Assembly: GCF_036906915.1 (NCBI RefSeq)
Contig: NZ_JBAKHX010000007.1
Coordinates: forward strand, 62,001 to 126,000
Direction: 5' to 3'
DNA: 64,000 nucleotides
From: Phytohabitans sp036906915
GTDB taxonomy: Bacteria > Actinomycetota > Actinomycetes > Mycobacteriales > Micromonosporaceae
In this document: in pieces, positions 14,874 through 21,819 of the stretch
Numbering within the stretch: position 1 is the first letter of the stretch
Layout of the letters: every line of letters begins with the position of its first letter
Translations under genes and position numbers: made by a program
Notes under the pieces: model-generated
Told to the model about the DNA's origin: nothing
Databases searched by the model: none
The model's input: the letters and a program-made list of their open reading frames with translations, nothing else

Positions 14874-16073
14874 CTAGCCGCGGTACTCCTTCAGGAGGCC
14901 TCGGGAGATGATCGTCTTCTGGATTTCGCTCGTGCCCTCGCCGATCAGCAGGAACGGCGCCTCGCGCATGAGCCGCTCGATCTCGTACTCCTTGGAGTAC
15001 CCGTAGCCGCCGTGGATGCGGAACGACTCCTGGACGACCTCGACGCAGTACTCGGACGCGAGCAGCTTCGCCATACCCGCCTCGACGTCGTTGCGCGCGC
15101 CGGAGTCCTTGAGGCGCGCGGCGTTCACCATCAGCGCGTGCGCCGCCTCGATCTTCGTGCCCATCTCGGCGAGCTTGAACGCGATCGCCTGGTGCTTGGC
15201 GAGCGGCGCGCCGAATGTCTGCCGCTGCTGGGCGTACCCCACGGCCAGTTCGAACGCCCGGATCGAGATGCCGCACGCGCGGGCGGCCACGTTGACGCGG
15301 CCCACCTCGATGCCGTCCATCATCTGGTAGAAGCCGCGCCCGACGCCGGTCTCGGCACCGCCGAGCGCCGTCGAGGCGGGCACCCGGACGCCGTCGAGGA
15401 TCATCTCGGTGGTCTCGACGCCCTTGTATCCCATCTTTTCGATCTTGCCGGGGATGGTGAGGCCCGGTGCCGTCTCGCCGAAGCCCGGCTCCTTCTCCAG
15501 CAGAAACGTCGTCATGTTGCCGTACACCGAGTCGGCGCCGGTGTCGGTCTTCACGAGCGTGGCCACCACGGAGGAGTACGCGCCGTTGGTCAGCCACATC
15601 TTCTGTCCATTGAGGACGAAGTCGTCGCCGTCGCGCTCGGCACGGGACCGGATGGCCGCCACGTCCGACCCGCAGCCCGGCTCCGACATCGAGAACGCGC
15701 CCCGCACGTCGCCTGTCGCCATCCGCGGCAGGAGGCTGGCCTTCTGCTCCGGCGAGCCGTGCTGGGAGACCAGGTACGCCACGATGAAGTGGGTGTTGAC
15801 GATGCCGGAGATCGACATCCACCCGCGCGACAGCTCCTCGACGACCAGCGCGTACGTCAGCAGCGACTCGCCGAGCCCGCCGTACTCCTCGGCGATGGTC
15901 AGGCCGAACAGGCCCATCTCGCGCATGCCGTCGACGATGTCCGCGGGGTACTCGTCCGCGTGCTCCAGGTGTTGCGCGTGCGGGATGATTTCCTTGTCGG
16001 CGAACTCGCGGACTGTCTCCAGGATCGCGCGCTGTTCGTCGGTCAGACCCGGGGTCTGGGCCAGGCGGGCCAT
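14874..16073 (-). CDS. Acyl-CoA dehydrogenase
   Basis: A 399-residue flavoenzyme. Signature regions are GAFSMSEPGCGSDVAAI at about 130 (FAD/substrate loop), WLTNGAYSSVV at about 165, and the C-terminal QIHGGYGY-type element, here FRIHGGYGYSKEYEIERLMR, with the catalytic base region (YEIERLMREAPFLLIGEGTSE). Start ATG 16073 has GGGAGG seven bases upstream. The family oxidises acyl-CoA to enoyl-CoA, passing electrons to ETF; in actinomycetes this clade (short/branched chain) accompanies MaoC and CoA-ester lyase genes, both found in this window. An 18-bp imperfect palindrome lies directly upstream. Confidence 0.92.
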   Translation of the reverse strand: MARLAQTPGLTDEQRAILETVREFADKEIIPHAQHLEHADEYPADIVDGMREMGLFGLTIAEEYGGLGESLLTYALVVEELSRGWMSISGIVNTHFIVAYLVSQHGSPEQKASLLPRMATGDVRGAFSMSEPGCGSDVAAIRSRAERDGDDFVLNGQKMWLTNGAYSSVVATLVKTDTGADSVYGNMTTFLLEKEPGFGETAPGLTIPGKIEKMGYKGVETTEMILDGVRVPASTALGGAETGVGRGFYQMMDGIEVGRVNVAARACGISIRAFELAVGYAQQRQTFGAPLAKHQAIAFKLAEMGTKIEAAHALMVNAARLKDSGARNDVEAGMAKLLASEYCVEVVQESFRIHGGYGYSKEYEIERLMREAPFLLIGEGTSEIQKTIISRGLLKEYRG

Positions 16074-16097
16074 GTCAACCTCCCGTACCCGCAGGTA

Positions 16098-16115
16098 ACT
16101 AAACGTTCGCTCAGT
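16098..16115. promoter_or_regulatory. Candidate TetR-type operator before the acyl-CoA dehydrogenase
   Basis: ACTAAACGTTCGCTCAGT: two 9-bp half sites related by dyad symmetry with 6 of 9 pairs matching. It sits 25 bp upstream of the acyl-CoA dehydrogenase start. The motif is like operators of TetR regulators of acyl-CoA genes, but no such regulator is in the window. Confidence 0.45.
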
Positions 16116-16201
16116 ATCGTCTCACGGTCCGACTCCTCACAACGTGTGTGAAAAGGTTCACCGGGCCTAGTACCGTCCCGGTGGACAAGGAGGAAGTGCA
16201 G

Positions 16202-16684
16202 ATGACGTATCCGCCGCCAAGCGGTCAGCCGGACCCGTATCAGCAACAGCCATACGGGCAACAGCCGAGCGATCCGAACGCGCAGCAGCCCTATCCATAC
16301 TCCGACCCCTACGGCGCACAGCCTGGCTCGCCGGCCGCGCCGCACAGCGGCCCGCCGGGCTCTCCCGCCCAGCCGTACAGCGGCCAGCCCTACGGTGGCC
16401 AGCAGTACGCCCAGCCGCAGTACCCGGCCGGTGGCTACGCCCAGACGCCGGGCACCAACATCATGGCGATCCTGTCCCTGGTGTTCGCCTTCGTCTTCGC
16501 GCCGGCCGGCATCGTGCTCGGCCACATCGCGAAGAAGCAGATCAAGGAGCGCGGCGAGCAGGGTGGCGGCCTGGCCACCGCCGGCCTTGTGCTCAGCTAC
16601 ATCTTCACCGGCCTCACGGTGCTCTTCTGCTGCGGCGGGTTCATCCTCGCCATCGCCTCTGACAGCTCCAGCAGCACCTACTGA
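16202..16684 (+). CDS. DUF4190 domain membrane protein (paralogue 1)
   Basis: A 160-residue protein. The first 80 residues are a Pro/Gln/Tyr/Gly-rich tail with repeated QPYGQQP and QPYGGQQYAQP units. Two transmembrane helices of the DUF4190 domain follow, separated by the conserved cytoplasmic loop GHIAKKQIKERGEQGGGLA. ATG 16202 has AAGGAGG nine bases upstream. The family lacks a known function; it is common in actinomycetes as small membrane proteins with disordered Pro-rich N-termini. Two further copies with the same loop lie at 17637 and 18050, beyond an SDR gene on the other strand. Confidence 0.88.
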   Translation: MTYPPPSGQPDPYQQQPYGQQPSDPNAQQPYPYSDPYGAQPGSPAAPHSGPPGSPAQPYSGQPYGGQQYAQPQYPAGGYAQTPGTNIMAILSLVFAFVFAPAGIVLGHIAKKQIKERGEQGGGLATAGLVLSYIFTGLTVLFCCGGFILAIASDSSSSTY

Positions 16685-16690
16685 CGCAGC

Positions 16691-16735
16691 CGCGAGGCGC
16701 AGCGCTTCGGCTCACTACCGGAACTGCGCCTCGCG
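16691..16735. terminator. Bidirectional hairpin between convergent genes
   Basis: CGCGAGGCGCAG and CTGCGCCTCGCG form a 12-bp perfect stem around a 21-base loop. It starts six bases after the DUF4190 stop and its right arm lies inside the 3' end of the SDR gene, so it could terminate both. Confidence 0.6.
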
Positions 16736-17509
16736 AACGCTGTTGCCGCCGTCGACCACGAGCATCTGCCCGGTGATGTACGACGCGGCCGGTGAGCAGA
16801 GGAACGCGATCGCCGCGGCGACCTCGTCCGGCGTGCCGGGGCGCCCTATCGGCGTACCCAGGCCCTGCTTGAGCTCGGCCACCGTGGATGCCGCGGTGTA
16901 GATCGTGCCCGGCGCCACCGCGTTGACCGTCACGCCGTCGGCGACCATCTCCATGGCCAGCGCCCGAGTGAGACCCACCACGCCCGCCTTCGCCGCCGCG
17001 TAGGCCGCCTCGGTCGGCAGCGCGTTGACCGGGCCGGCGGTCGCGGCCAGGTTGACGATGCGGCCCCAGCCGCGCTCGGCCATGCCGCCGATGAACGCCC
17101 GGCTGCACAGGAACGCCGTGGTCAGGTTGCGGTCGATCTCCGCACGCCACTCGTCGAACGAGAGCTGAGCCACCGGCCGCAGCACCTCCGGGCTGGCCCG
17201 GCTCGCGAGGCCGGCGTTGTTGACCAGCACCTCGATGTCGCCGAGCTGCTCGGCCACGGCGTCGGCCAGCGCGCCCACCTCGGATTCGTCCGTCAGATCG
17301 GCGACAAACCCGGTGGCGCCCAGCTCGCTGGCGCGTTCGTGGATCCGCCGCGTCGTGGAGACGATCGCCACCCGGGCACCCAGGCTGGTGAGCCGCCGCG
17401 CGGTGGCGTACCCGATCCCGTCCGGGCTACCAGCACCCGTGACCAGCGCGACCCGCCCGTCCAGCCGCAGAGTGACCATGTCGGGCTCGGTGGCGCTCAT
17501 CATGTCCAT
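16715..17509 (-). CDS. SDR family oxidoreductase
   Basis: A 264-residue classical short-chain dehydrogenase. The cofactor motif is TGAGSPDGIGYATA (T-G-x3-G-x-G), then NNAGLAS, the catalytic Ser in VNLAATAGP region and the catalytic YxxxK as YAAAKAG. The C-terminal SYITGQMLVVDGG is diagnostic. Note that the usual catalytic Ser position reads NLAATAG (Ala/Thr), so the Ser is replaced, which may lower or change activity. Start ATG 17509 is preferred because AGGA lies eight bases before; inner ATGs at 17500 and 17479 are possible. Substrate unknown. It is isolated between DUF4190 genes. Confidence 0.88.
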   Translation of the reverse strand: MDMMSATEPDMVTLRLDGRVALVTGAGSPDGIGYATARRLTSLGARVAIVSTTRRIHERASELGATGFVADLTDESEVGALADAVAEQLGDIEVLVNNAGLASRASPEVLRPVAQLSFDEWRAEIDRNLTTAFLCSRAFIGGMAERGWGRIVNLAATAGPVNALPTEAAYAAAKAGVVGLTRALAMEMVADGVTVNAVAPGTIYTAASTVAELKQGLGTPIGRPGTPDEVAAAIAFLCSPAASYITGQMLVVDGGNSVREAQFR

Positions 17510-17636
17510 GCCCGCGATCCTGCCCGGTCCGGGCATTCCGAGCAACGATGCGATACCGGGCGCGCCCAATAGGGGATCACCGGGCCTGGCCTGGTACCGC
17601 TACCCTGTCGGGCACCTGCCAACGACGGAGATCGTG

Positions 17637-18047
17637 ATGAGCTACCCCCAGCAGCCCGGCAACTGGAGCGACCCCTCCTGGCCACAGCAGCAGCCCGGCT
17701 ACCAGGACCCGGCGTACGCGGTCAGCGGCCAGCCGGCTCCGGTGTACCCGGGCTATGGCTACCAGCCGCCGCTTGCATCGCCGCCCACCAACGGGCTCGC
17801 GATCGCGGCGCTGGTGTGCGCGCTGGCCGGGATAGCCACCTGCATCAGCGCGCCGGTCGGGGCGATCCTCGGCCACGTCGCCCGGCGGCAGATCCGGGAG
17901 CGCGGCGAAGGCGGCGACGGCATGGCGCTCGCGGGCATCATCGTCGGCTGGATCCTGACCGGCCTGATGATCCTGCTGATCGCGTTCTACGTCGTGATCA
18001 TCGTGCTGGCGATCAACTCGGGCTCCACGACCACCAACGACTTCTGA
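17637..18047 (+). CDS. DUF4190 domain membrane protein (paralogue 2)
   Basis: A 136-residue protein, ATG 17637. A Pro/Gln/Tyr-rich N-terminus (about 55 residues) precedes two helices (LAIAALVCALAGIATCISAPVGA region, then GIIVGWILTGLMILLIAFYVV) joined by the loop GHVARRQIRERGEGGDGMA, the DUF4190 signature. A -10-like TACCCT lies 31 bases upstream. It is two bases upstream of the third copy and clearly a tandem duplicate of it: the helix-loop-helix parts match closely while the Pro-rich tails differ. Confidence 0.88.
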   Translation: MSYPQQPGNWSDPSWPQQQPGYQDPAYAVSGQPAPVYPGYGYQPPLASPPTNGLAIAALVCALAGIATCISAPVGAILGHVARRQIRERGEGGDGMALAGIIVGWILTGLMILLIAFYVVIIVLAINSGSTTTNDF

Positions 18048-18049
18048 GG

Positions 18050-18370
18050 ATGACCGATCCGCAGGTGCCCGACTACGGGTACGCCCCTCCACCGCGCCCG
18101 GGTCCGCCGCAGTACGGTCCGCCGCAGCCCGGCCCACGCACGAACGGGCTGGCCATCGCGTCGCTGGTGCTGTCGCTCGCGTCGATCAGCGTGTGCGTCA
18201 GCGCGCCCATCGGCGCGGTCCTGGGCCACATCGCCCGCCGGCAGATCGCAGAGCGCGGCGAGAGCGGCGACGGCATGGCCCGCGCCGGCATCATCATCGG
18301 CTGGATCGTGACCGCGCTGCTCGGCGCGGTCATACTGCTCGGCTGCATAGGCGCGATGTCCGACAGCTAG
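18050..18370 (+). CDS. DUF4190 domain membrane protein (paralogue 3)
   Basis: A 106-residue protein starting at ATG 18050, two bases after the stop of paralogue 2, with GAGG overlapping the upstream stop as ribosome-binding site. The N-terminal tail is only about 30 residues (Pro/Tyr/Gly). The helices and loop GHIARRQIAERGESGDGMA match paralogue 2 very closely, indicating recent tandem duplication. Likely cotranscribed and possibly in one membrane complex; function unknown. Confidence 0.87.
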   Translation: MTDPQVPDYGYAPPPRPGPPQYGPPQPGPRTNGLAIASLVLSLASISVCVSAPIGAVLGHIARRQIAERGESGDGMARAGIIIGWIVTALLGAVILLGCIGAMSDS

Positions 18371-18393
18371 CCCAATGGGCGCGCTTCTCCCCA

Positions 18394-18451
18394 TCGATCA
18401 AGGGCAAATGCACGTGGTTCGATCTCTTTCCGTGCGTTTTTCCTTGATCGA
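18394..18451. repeat. 21-bp inverted repeat (TCGATCAAGG element)
   Basis: The left arm (18394-18414) and right arm (18431-18451) pair at 18 of 21 positions around a 16-base loop. The element begins and ends with TCGATCAAGG/CCTTGATCGA; a further CCCTTGATCG follows at 18460-18469. It lies between the convergent DUF4190 and CoA-ester lyase genes and may act as a terminator; the extra half copy suggests a dispersed repeat family. Confidence 0.6.
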
Positions 18452-18505
18452 CGGGATGTCCCTTGATCGGGGTCGGTCCCGCTGGCTCCGCGAAGCGCGC
18501 GCTCC

Positions 18506-19459
18506 CTAGGTGACTGGTGGAGTGAAAGTACTGGTGCGGCTCATGCCGGCGGCGCGGCCCTTCCCGGCCACGACCAGCGCCATCTTGCGAGACGCCTCGT
18601 CGATCATCTCGTCGCCGAGCATCACCGCGCCCAACTTGCCGCCCGCCTCCGAGGTGTAGAACTCGTACGCGTCGAGGATGAGCTCGGCGCGGTCATAGTC
18701 CTCTTGGGACGGTGAGTAGATCTCGTTGGCGGCGTCGATCTGGCCCGGGTGCAGCACCCATTTGCCGTCGAAGCCCAGCGCGGCCGACCGCTTGGCCACG
18801 TCGCGGAACCCGTCGACGTCACGGATCTGCAGGAACGGCCCGTCGATCGCCTGCTTGTCGTGCATGCGCGCGGCCATGAGGATCCGCATGAGGATGTAGT
18901 GGTACGGGTCGCCCGGGTAGTCGGGGTGCAGTGCGCCCACGACGAGCGACTTCATGTTGATGCTGGCCATGAAGTCGGCCGGCCCGAAGATGATGGTCTC
19001 CACACGGGGCGACGCGGCGGCGATAGCGTCCACATTGACCAGTCCGGCCGCGTTTTCGATCTGCGCCTCGATGCCGATGCGGCCGATGGGCAGGCCAAGC
19101 GTCTTCTCGATCTGGGTGAGCGTGAGGTCGAGCCACTCCACGTGGGCGGCTGTCTGCACCTTGGGGAGCATCACGCAGTCGAGGTTGGCGCCGGCACCTT
19201 CTACGACCTCGACGACGTCGCGGTACGTCCATGGGGTGGTGAGGTCGTTGACGCGGACCACGCGGATCTTGTCGCCCCAGCCGCCGTCGTTGAGAGCCGC
19301 CACGATGTTCTTCCGGGCGTCCGGCTTGGCGAGCGGGGCCACCGCGTCCTCAAGATCGAGGAAGACCTGATCGGCGGGGAGTCCCTGGGCCTTGCCGAGC
19401 ATCTTCACGCTCGAACCCGGCACCGCCAGGCAGGACCTGCGAGGGCGTCCAACGGCCAT
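18506..19459 (-). CDS. HpcH/HpaI aldolase / citrate lyase family CoA-ester lyase
   Basis: A 317-residue TIM-barrel lyase. The family motifs are SCLAVPGSSVKMLGKA at the N-terminus, FLDLEDAVAPLAKPDAR (metal Asp/Glu), ARGWGDKIRVVRVND-type (here GDKIRVVRVNDL), and the metal Glu in IGIEAQIENAAGL, with FGPADFMASINM. The C-terminal GKWVLHPGQIDAANEIY is typical of malyl-CoA/beta-methylmalyl-CoA/citramalyl-CoA lyases. Start ATG 19459 follows AAGGAG. It should cleave or form 3-hydroxyacyl-CoA esters such as methylmalyl-CoA; it pairs logically with the MaoC hydratase (5423) and acyl-CoA dehydrogenase (14874). Confidence 0.92.
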   Translation of the reverse strand: MAVGRPRRSCLAVPGSSVKMLGKAQGLPADQVFLDLEDAVAPLAKPDARKNIVAALNDGGWGDKIRVVRVNDLTTPWTYRDVVEVVEGAGANLDCVMLPKVQTAAHVEWLDLTLTQIEKTLGLPIGRIGIEAQIENAAGLVNVDAIAAASPRVETIIFGPADFMASINMKSLVVGALHPDYPGDPYHYILMRILMAARMHDKQAIDGPFLQIRDVDGFRDVAKRSAALGFDGKWVLHPGQIDAANEIYSPSQEDYDRAELILDAYEFYTSEAGGKLGAVMLGDEMIDEASRKMALVVAGKGRAAGMSRTSTFTPPVT

Positions 19460-19546
19460 CGAGCGCTCCTTAATGGTTACTAAGGGTCCATGTGACCCAA
19501 CAGTAACCTCGGGCGCCGACCGCCGAGAACCAAGCTGTGGAGGATC

Positions 19547-20455
19547 TCACTGCGGCGGAGGGAGAGCACGGGTGCGGGCGCCGCCCAGGACCACTACCGC
19601 CACGCCTGCCACCAGCAGGGACAGGCCGGGTAGGGAAGGCAGAGGCGGGATCTGGTCCAGCCAGGCCCAGGCGATCAGTGCGGAGCCTGGCACCTCCAGC
19701 AGGACCAGGATGCTGACGGTCGTCGCCGAGATCCTGTGCAGGGCGTAGTTGAGCATCGAGTGACCGAGCAGTTGAGGGCCGATCACGAGCCCGAGCACCA
19801 CGAGCCACGTAGCGGAGTCGAAGCCGACCAACCGCACCTGGCCGATCAGGCACACGGCCAGCAGGCCCACGGCGCACATCGTGTAGCAGACCAGCGTGTA
19901 CGTCGTCGTGCTGAGCCCGGTACGGGCGCGCTCGCCAAGAGCCGTGTACACCGCCGCCGCCACCGCGCCGACCAGGGCCAGCAGGTCGCCCAGGATCGCC
20001 TTGCCGGAGACCGCGATGTCGGCGCCGGTGGCGAGGGCCGCGCCGGCGACCGCCATCCCGATGCCGACCCAGGTCGTCCGGGGCAGCCGCTTACCCTGAC
20101 GGGTGGCGATCAGCCCCTGCCAGACCGGCTGGGTGCAGACCAGTGCGGTCGCGGTCGCCACCGAGGTGAGCTTGGCGCTCGGCATCCAGGCGCCGAAGTG
20201 CACCGCCAGCGCGGCACCGGCAAGCAGGCTGTAGCCGCCCTCGCGGCGCCTGTCGCCCCGCACCAGCGCGCGCAGTTCCGGCCCTCGCCGTACCACCGCC
20301 ACTGGCGCGAGCACGCCTGCCGCGAGCAGGTTTCGCCAGACCGCCAGGGCCAGGGCGGGAGCGGCGGCGTACGCGATCATCGGCGCGGAGGACGAGATCG
20401 AGACCACGGCGATGGTGAGAGCGGCGAAGGTCAACGGATCTGGACGGTGATGCAC
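19547..20455 (-). CDS. EamA/DMT-family transporter
   Basis: A 302-residue integral membrane protein with ten predicted helices arranged as two EamA repeats, as in drug/metabolite exporters of the RhaT/YdcZ type. The start is GTG 20455. Conserved spots are the first-repeat PxxxA-type element (SSSAPMIAYAAAPALALAVW) and the second-repeat GPQLLGHSMLNYALHRISATTV region (GPQLLGHSMLNYAL). The substrate cannot be told. It is a lone gene, with an IR TGCAATTGCA (20483-20492) in the gap before the divergent HAD gene. Confidence 0.9.
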   Translation of the reverse strand: MHHRPDPLTFAALTIAVVSISSSAPMIAYAAAPALALAVWRNLLAAGVLAPVAVVRRGPELRALVRGDRRREGGYSLLAGAALAVHFGAWMPSAKLTSVATATALVCTQPVWQGLIATRQGKRLPRTTWVGIGMAVAGAALATGADIAVSGKAILGDLLALVGAVAAAVYTALGERARTGLSTTTYTLVCYTMCAVGLLAVCLIGQVRLVGFDSATWLVVLGLVIGPQLLGHSMLNYALHRISATTVSILVLLEVPGSALIAWAWLDQIPPLPSLPGLSLLVAGVAVVVLGGARTRALPPPQ

Positions 20456-20482
20456 GGTGGTTTATCCTCACAGGTCGCTTCT

Positions 20483-20492
20483 TGCAATTGCA
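20483..20492. promoter_or_regulatory. 10-bp palindrome upstream of the EamA transporter
   Basis: TGCAATTGCA is a perfect dyad 28 bp before the GTG of the transporter. It is short and there is no linked regulator, so it is a weak operator candidate. Confidence 0.25.
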
Positions 20493-20593
20493 TGACTACG
20501 CTGCGTTGGTGACAGATCCCCGATAGCTCCCCCGTTAGGCTCGCCCGGTCATGCCTCGAAAACCCCCTTCCTACATCGGAGGCTGATTTCGTC

Positions 20594-21298
20594 ATGCCCG
20601 CGTATAGTGCGGTGCTTTTCGACTTTTTCGGCACGTTGACCTATTCGGTCCGGCGAGGACCTTTGCACGCCGCCGTCGCGCAGGCGCTCGGGTGTGATGT
20701 GACCAGCCTGTTCGCGGTACTTGATCAGTCGTTTTACGCTCGTGCGCGCGGCGCTTACGGCTCGGCGGAGGCCACCCTCCGATGGGTCTGCGAGCAGGCC
20801 GGCGCGAGCCCGGCGGCCGCACGCGCGCTGCGCGTCGCGGCCGACTTCCGGCTCGCGGCCATCAGCGCGGACACCCGGTTGCGCGCAGACGCGGTGAGCA
20901 CGCTCCATGCGCTGCGACAGCGAGGATTGGGTACCGCTGTCGTGAGCGACTGCACCCACGAACTGCCGGCGTTGATGCCTCACCTGCCGGTTGCGCCGCT
21001 CCTCGACGCGCACGCGTACTCGGTGGAGATCGGCTACTGCAAGCCGGCCCCAGAGATCTATCTCGCCGCCTGCGCGCGCCTCGGCGTGGCACCCGAGCAG
21101 TGCCTGTACGTGGGCGACGGCGGGAGCCACGAGCTGACCGGCGCCGCCGAGCTGGGCATGACCGCGGTGCGCCTGGACGCCCCCGACCTTGCGAGCCACC
21201 TGGTGTTCAACGCCGACCGCCAGTGGTCAGGGCCGAGCGTGACCGCGCTGAGCGAACTGACCGATCTTGTCGGCCGCGCACCGATCCCCGTCGGATAA
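20594..21298 (+). CDS. HAD family hydrolase
   Basis: A 234-residue HAD phosphatase-like protein. Motif I is FDFFGTLT (Asp nucleophile at about residue 10), motif II VVSDCTHE (about 118), motif III includes GYCKPAPEIY and motif IV VGDGGSHELTGA, in which the usual acidic pair GDxxxxD reads GDGGSHE. The helical cap sits between motif I and II. GGAGG lies nine bases upstream of ATG 20594. The substrate is unknown; the presence of the DFFGTL variant is typical of phosphoglycolate/haloacid-type members. Confidence 0.88.
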   Translation: MPAYSAVLFDFFGTLTYSVRRGPLHAAVAQALGCDVTSLFAVLDQSFYARARGAYGSAEATLRWVCEQAGASPAAARALRVAADFRLAAISADTRLRADAVSTLHALRQRGLGTAVVSDCTHELPALMPHLPVAPLLDAHAYSVEIGYCKPAPEIYLAACARLGVAPEQCLYVGDGGSHELTGAAELGMTAVRLDAPDLASHLVFNADRQWSGPSVTALSELTDLVGRAPIPVG

Positions 21299-21316
21299 AT
21301 ACGGCAAGATGCTTGC

Positions 21317-21793
21317 ATGGTCGACGCGGTGGTCACCGAGGCGATGAAGAAGGCGGCCGTGGCCTGGGTCGCGGTCGGCGACGGGCCCGCGCTCGCGCTG
21401 TGGTGCCTGCCGGTCGGCGAGGCGCTGTACGTGGTCAGCGGGCCGGGCGAGCAGTCCGCGCCGGGCCTGGCAGAAACGAACCGCGCGAGCGTCTCCCTGC
21501 GCGGCGACCACGGCGGTCGCATCGTCACCTTTCCGGCCGCGGTCGAGCGCGTGATGCCCGAGACCGAGGAGTGGGAGACGGTGGCGCCGCAGCTGGCCAC
21601 CAAGCGCCTCAACGCACCGGGCAGCGCGGTGGACCTCGCCGCGCGCTGGGCGGCCGAGTGCGCGGTCAGCCGGCTCACCCCGGCGGGCGACCCGGTCGAG
21701 CGCGGCGATGATTCTGAGGCTGCCCCACCGCGCGAGACATCGGCGACCCGCCGGCCGCGCAAACCCTTCCGGCTGCACCGCGTCCGCCGCTGA
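21317..21793 (+). CDS. Hypothetical protein, possible split-barrel fold
   Basis: A 158-residue soluble protein from ATG 21317, 18 bases after the HAD gene. It has an N-terminal stretch WVAVGDGPALALWCLPVGEA and ALYVVSGPGEQSAPGLAE, then ASVSLRGDHGGRIVTFPAAVERV, alternating strands that resemble a pyridoxamine-oxidase-like (FMN split barrel) fold, and a basic C-terminal tail rich in Arg. I do not recognise a named family. It precedes the MgtE-like gene and is in the same direction, so may be cotranscribed with HAD. Confidence 0.65.
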   Translation: MVDAVVTEAMKKAAVAWVAVGDGPALALWCLPVGEALYVVSGPGEQSAPGLAETNRASVSLRGDHGGRIVTFPAAVERVMPETEEWETVAPQLATKRLNAPGSAVDLAARWAAECAVSRLTPAGDPVERGDDSEAAPPRETSATRRPRKPFRLHRVRR

Positions 21794-21807
21794 CACCGGG
21801 CCAGCAC

Positions 21808-21813
21808 TAGGCT
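21808..21813 (+). promoter_or_regulatory. Candidate leaderless -10 element before the MgtE-like gene
   Basis: TAGGCT, six bases, then GTG 21820. No ribosome-binding site precedes the GTG. Confidence 0.4.
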
Positions 21814-21819
21814 GATCTC

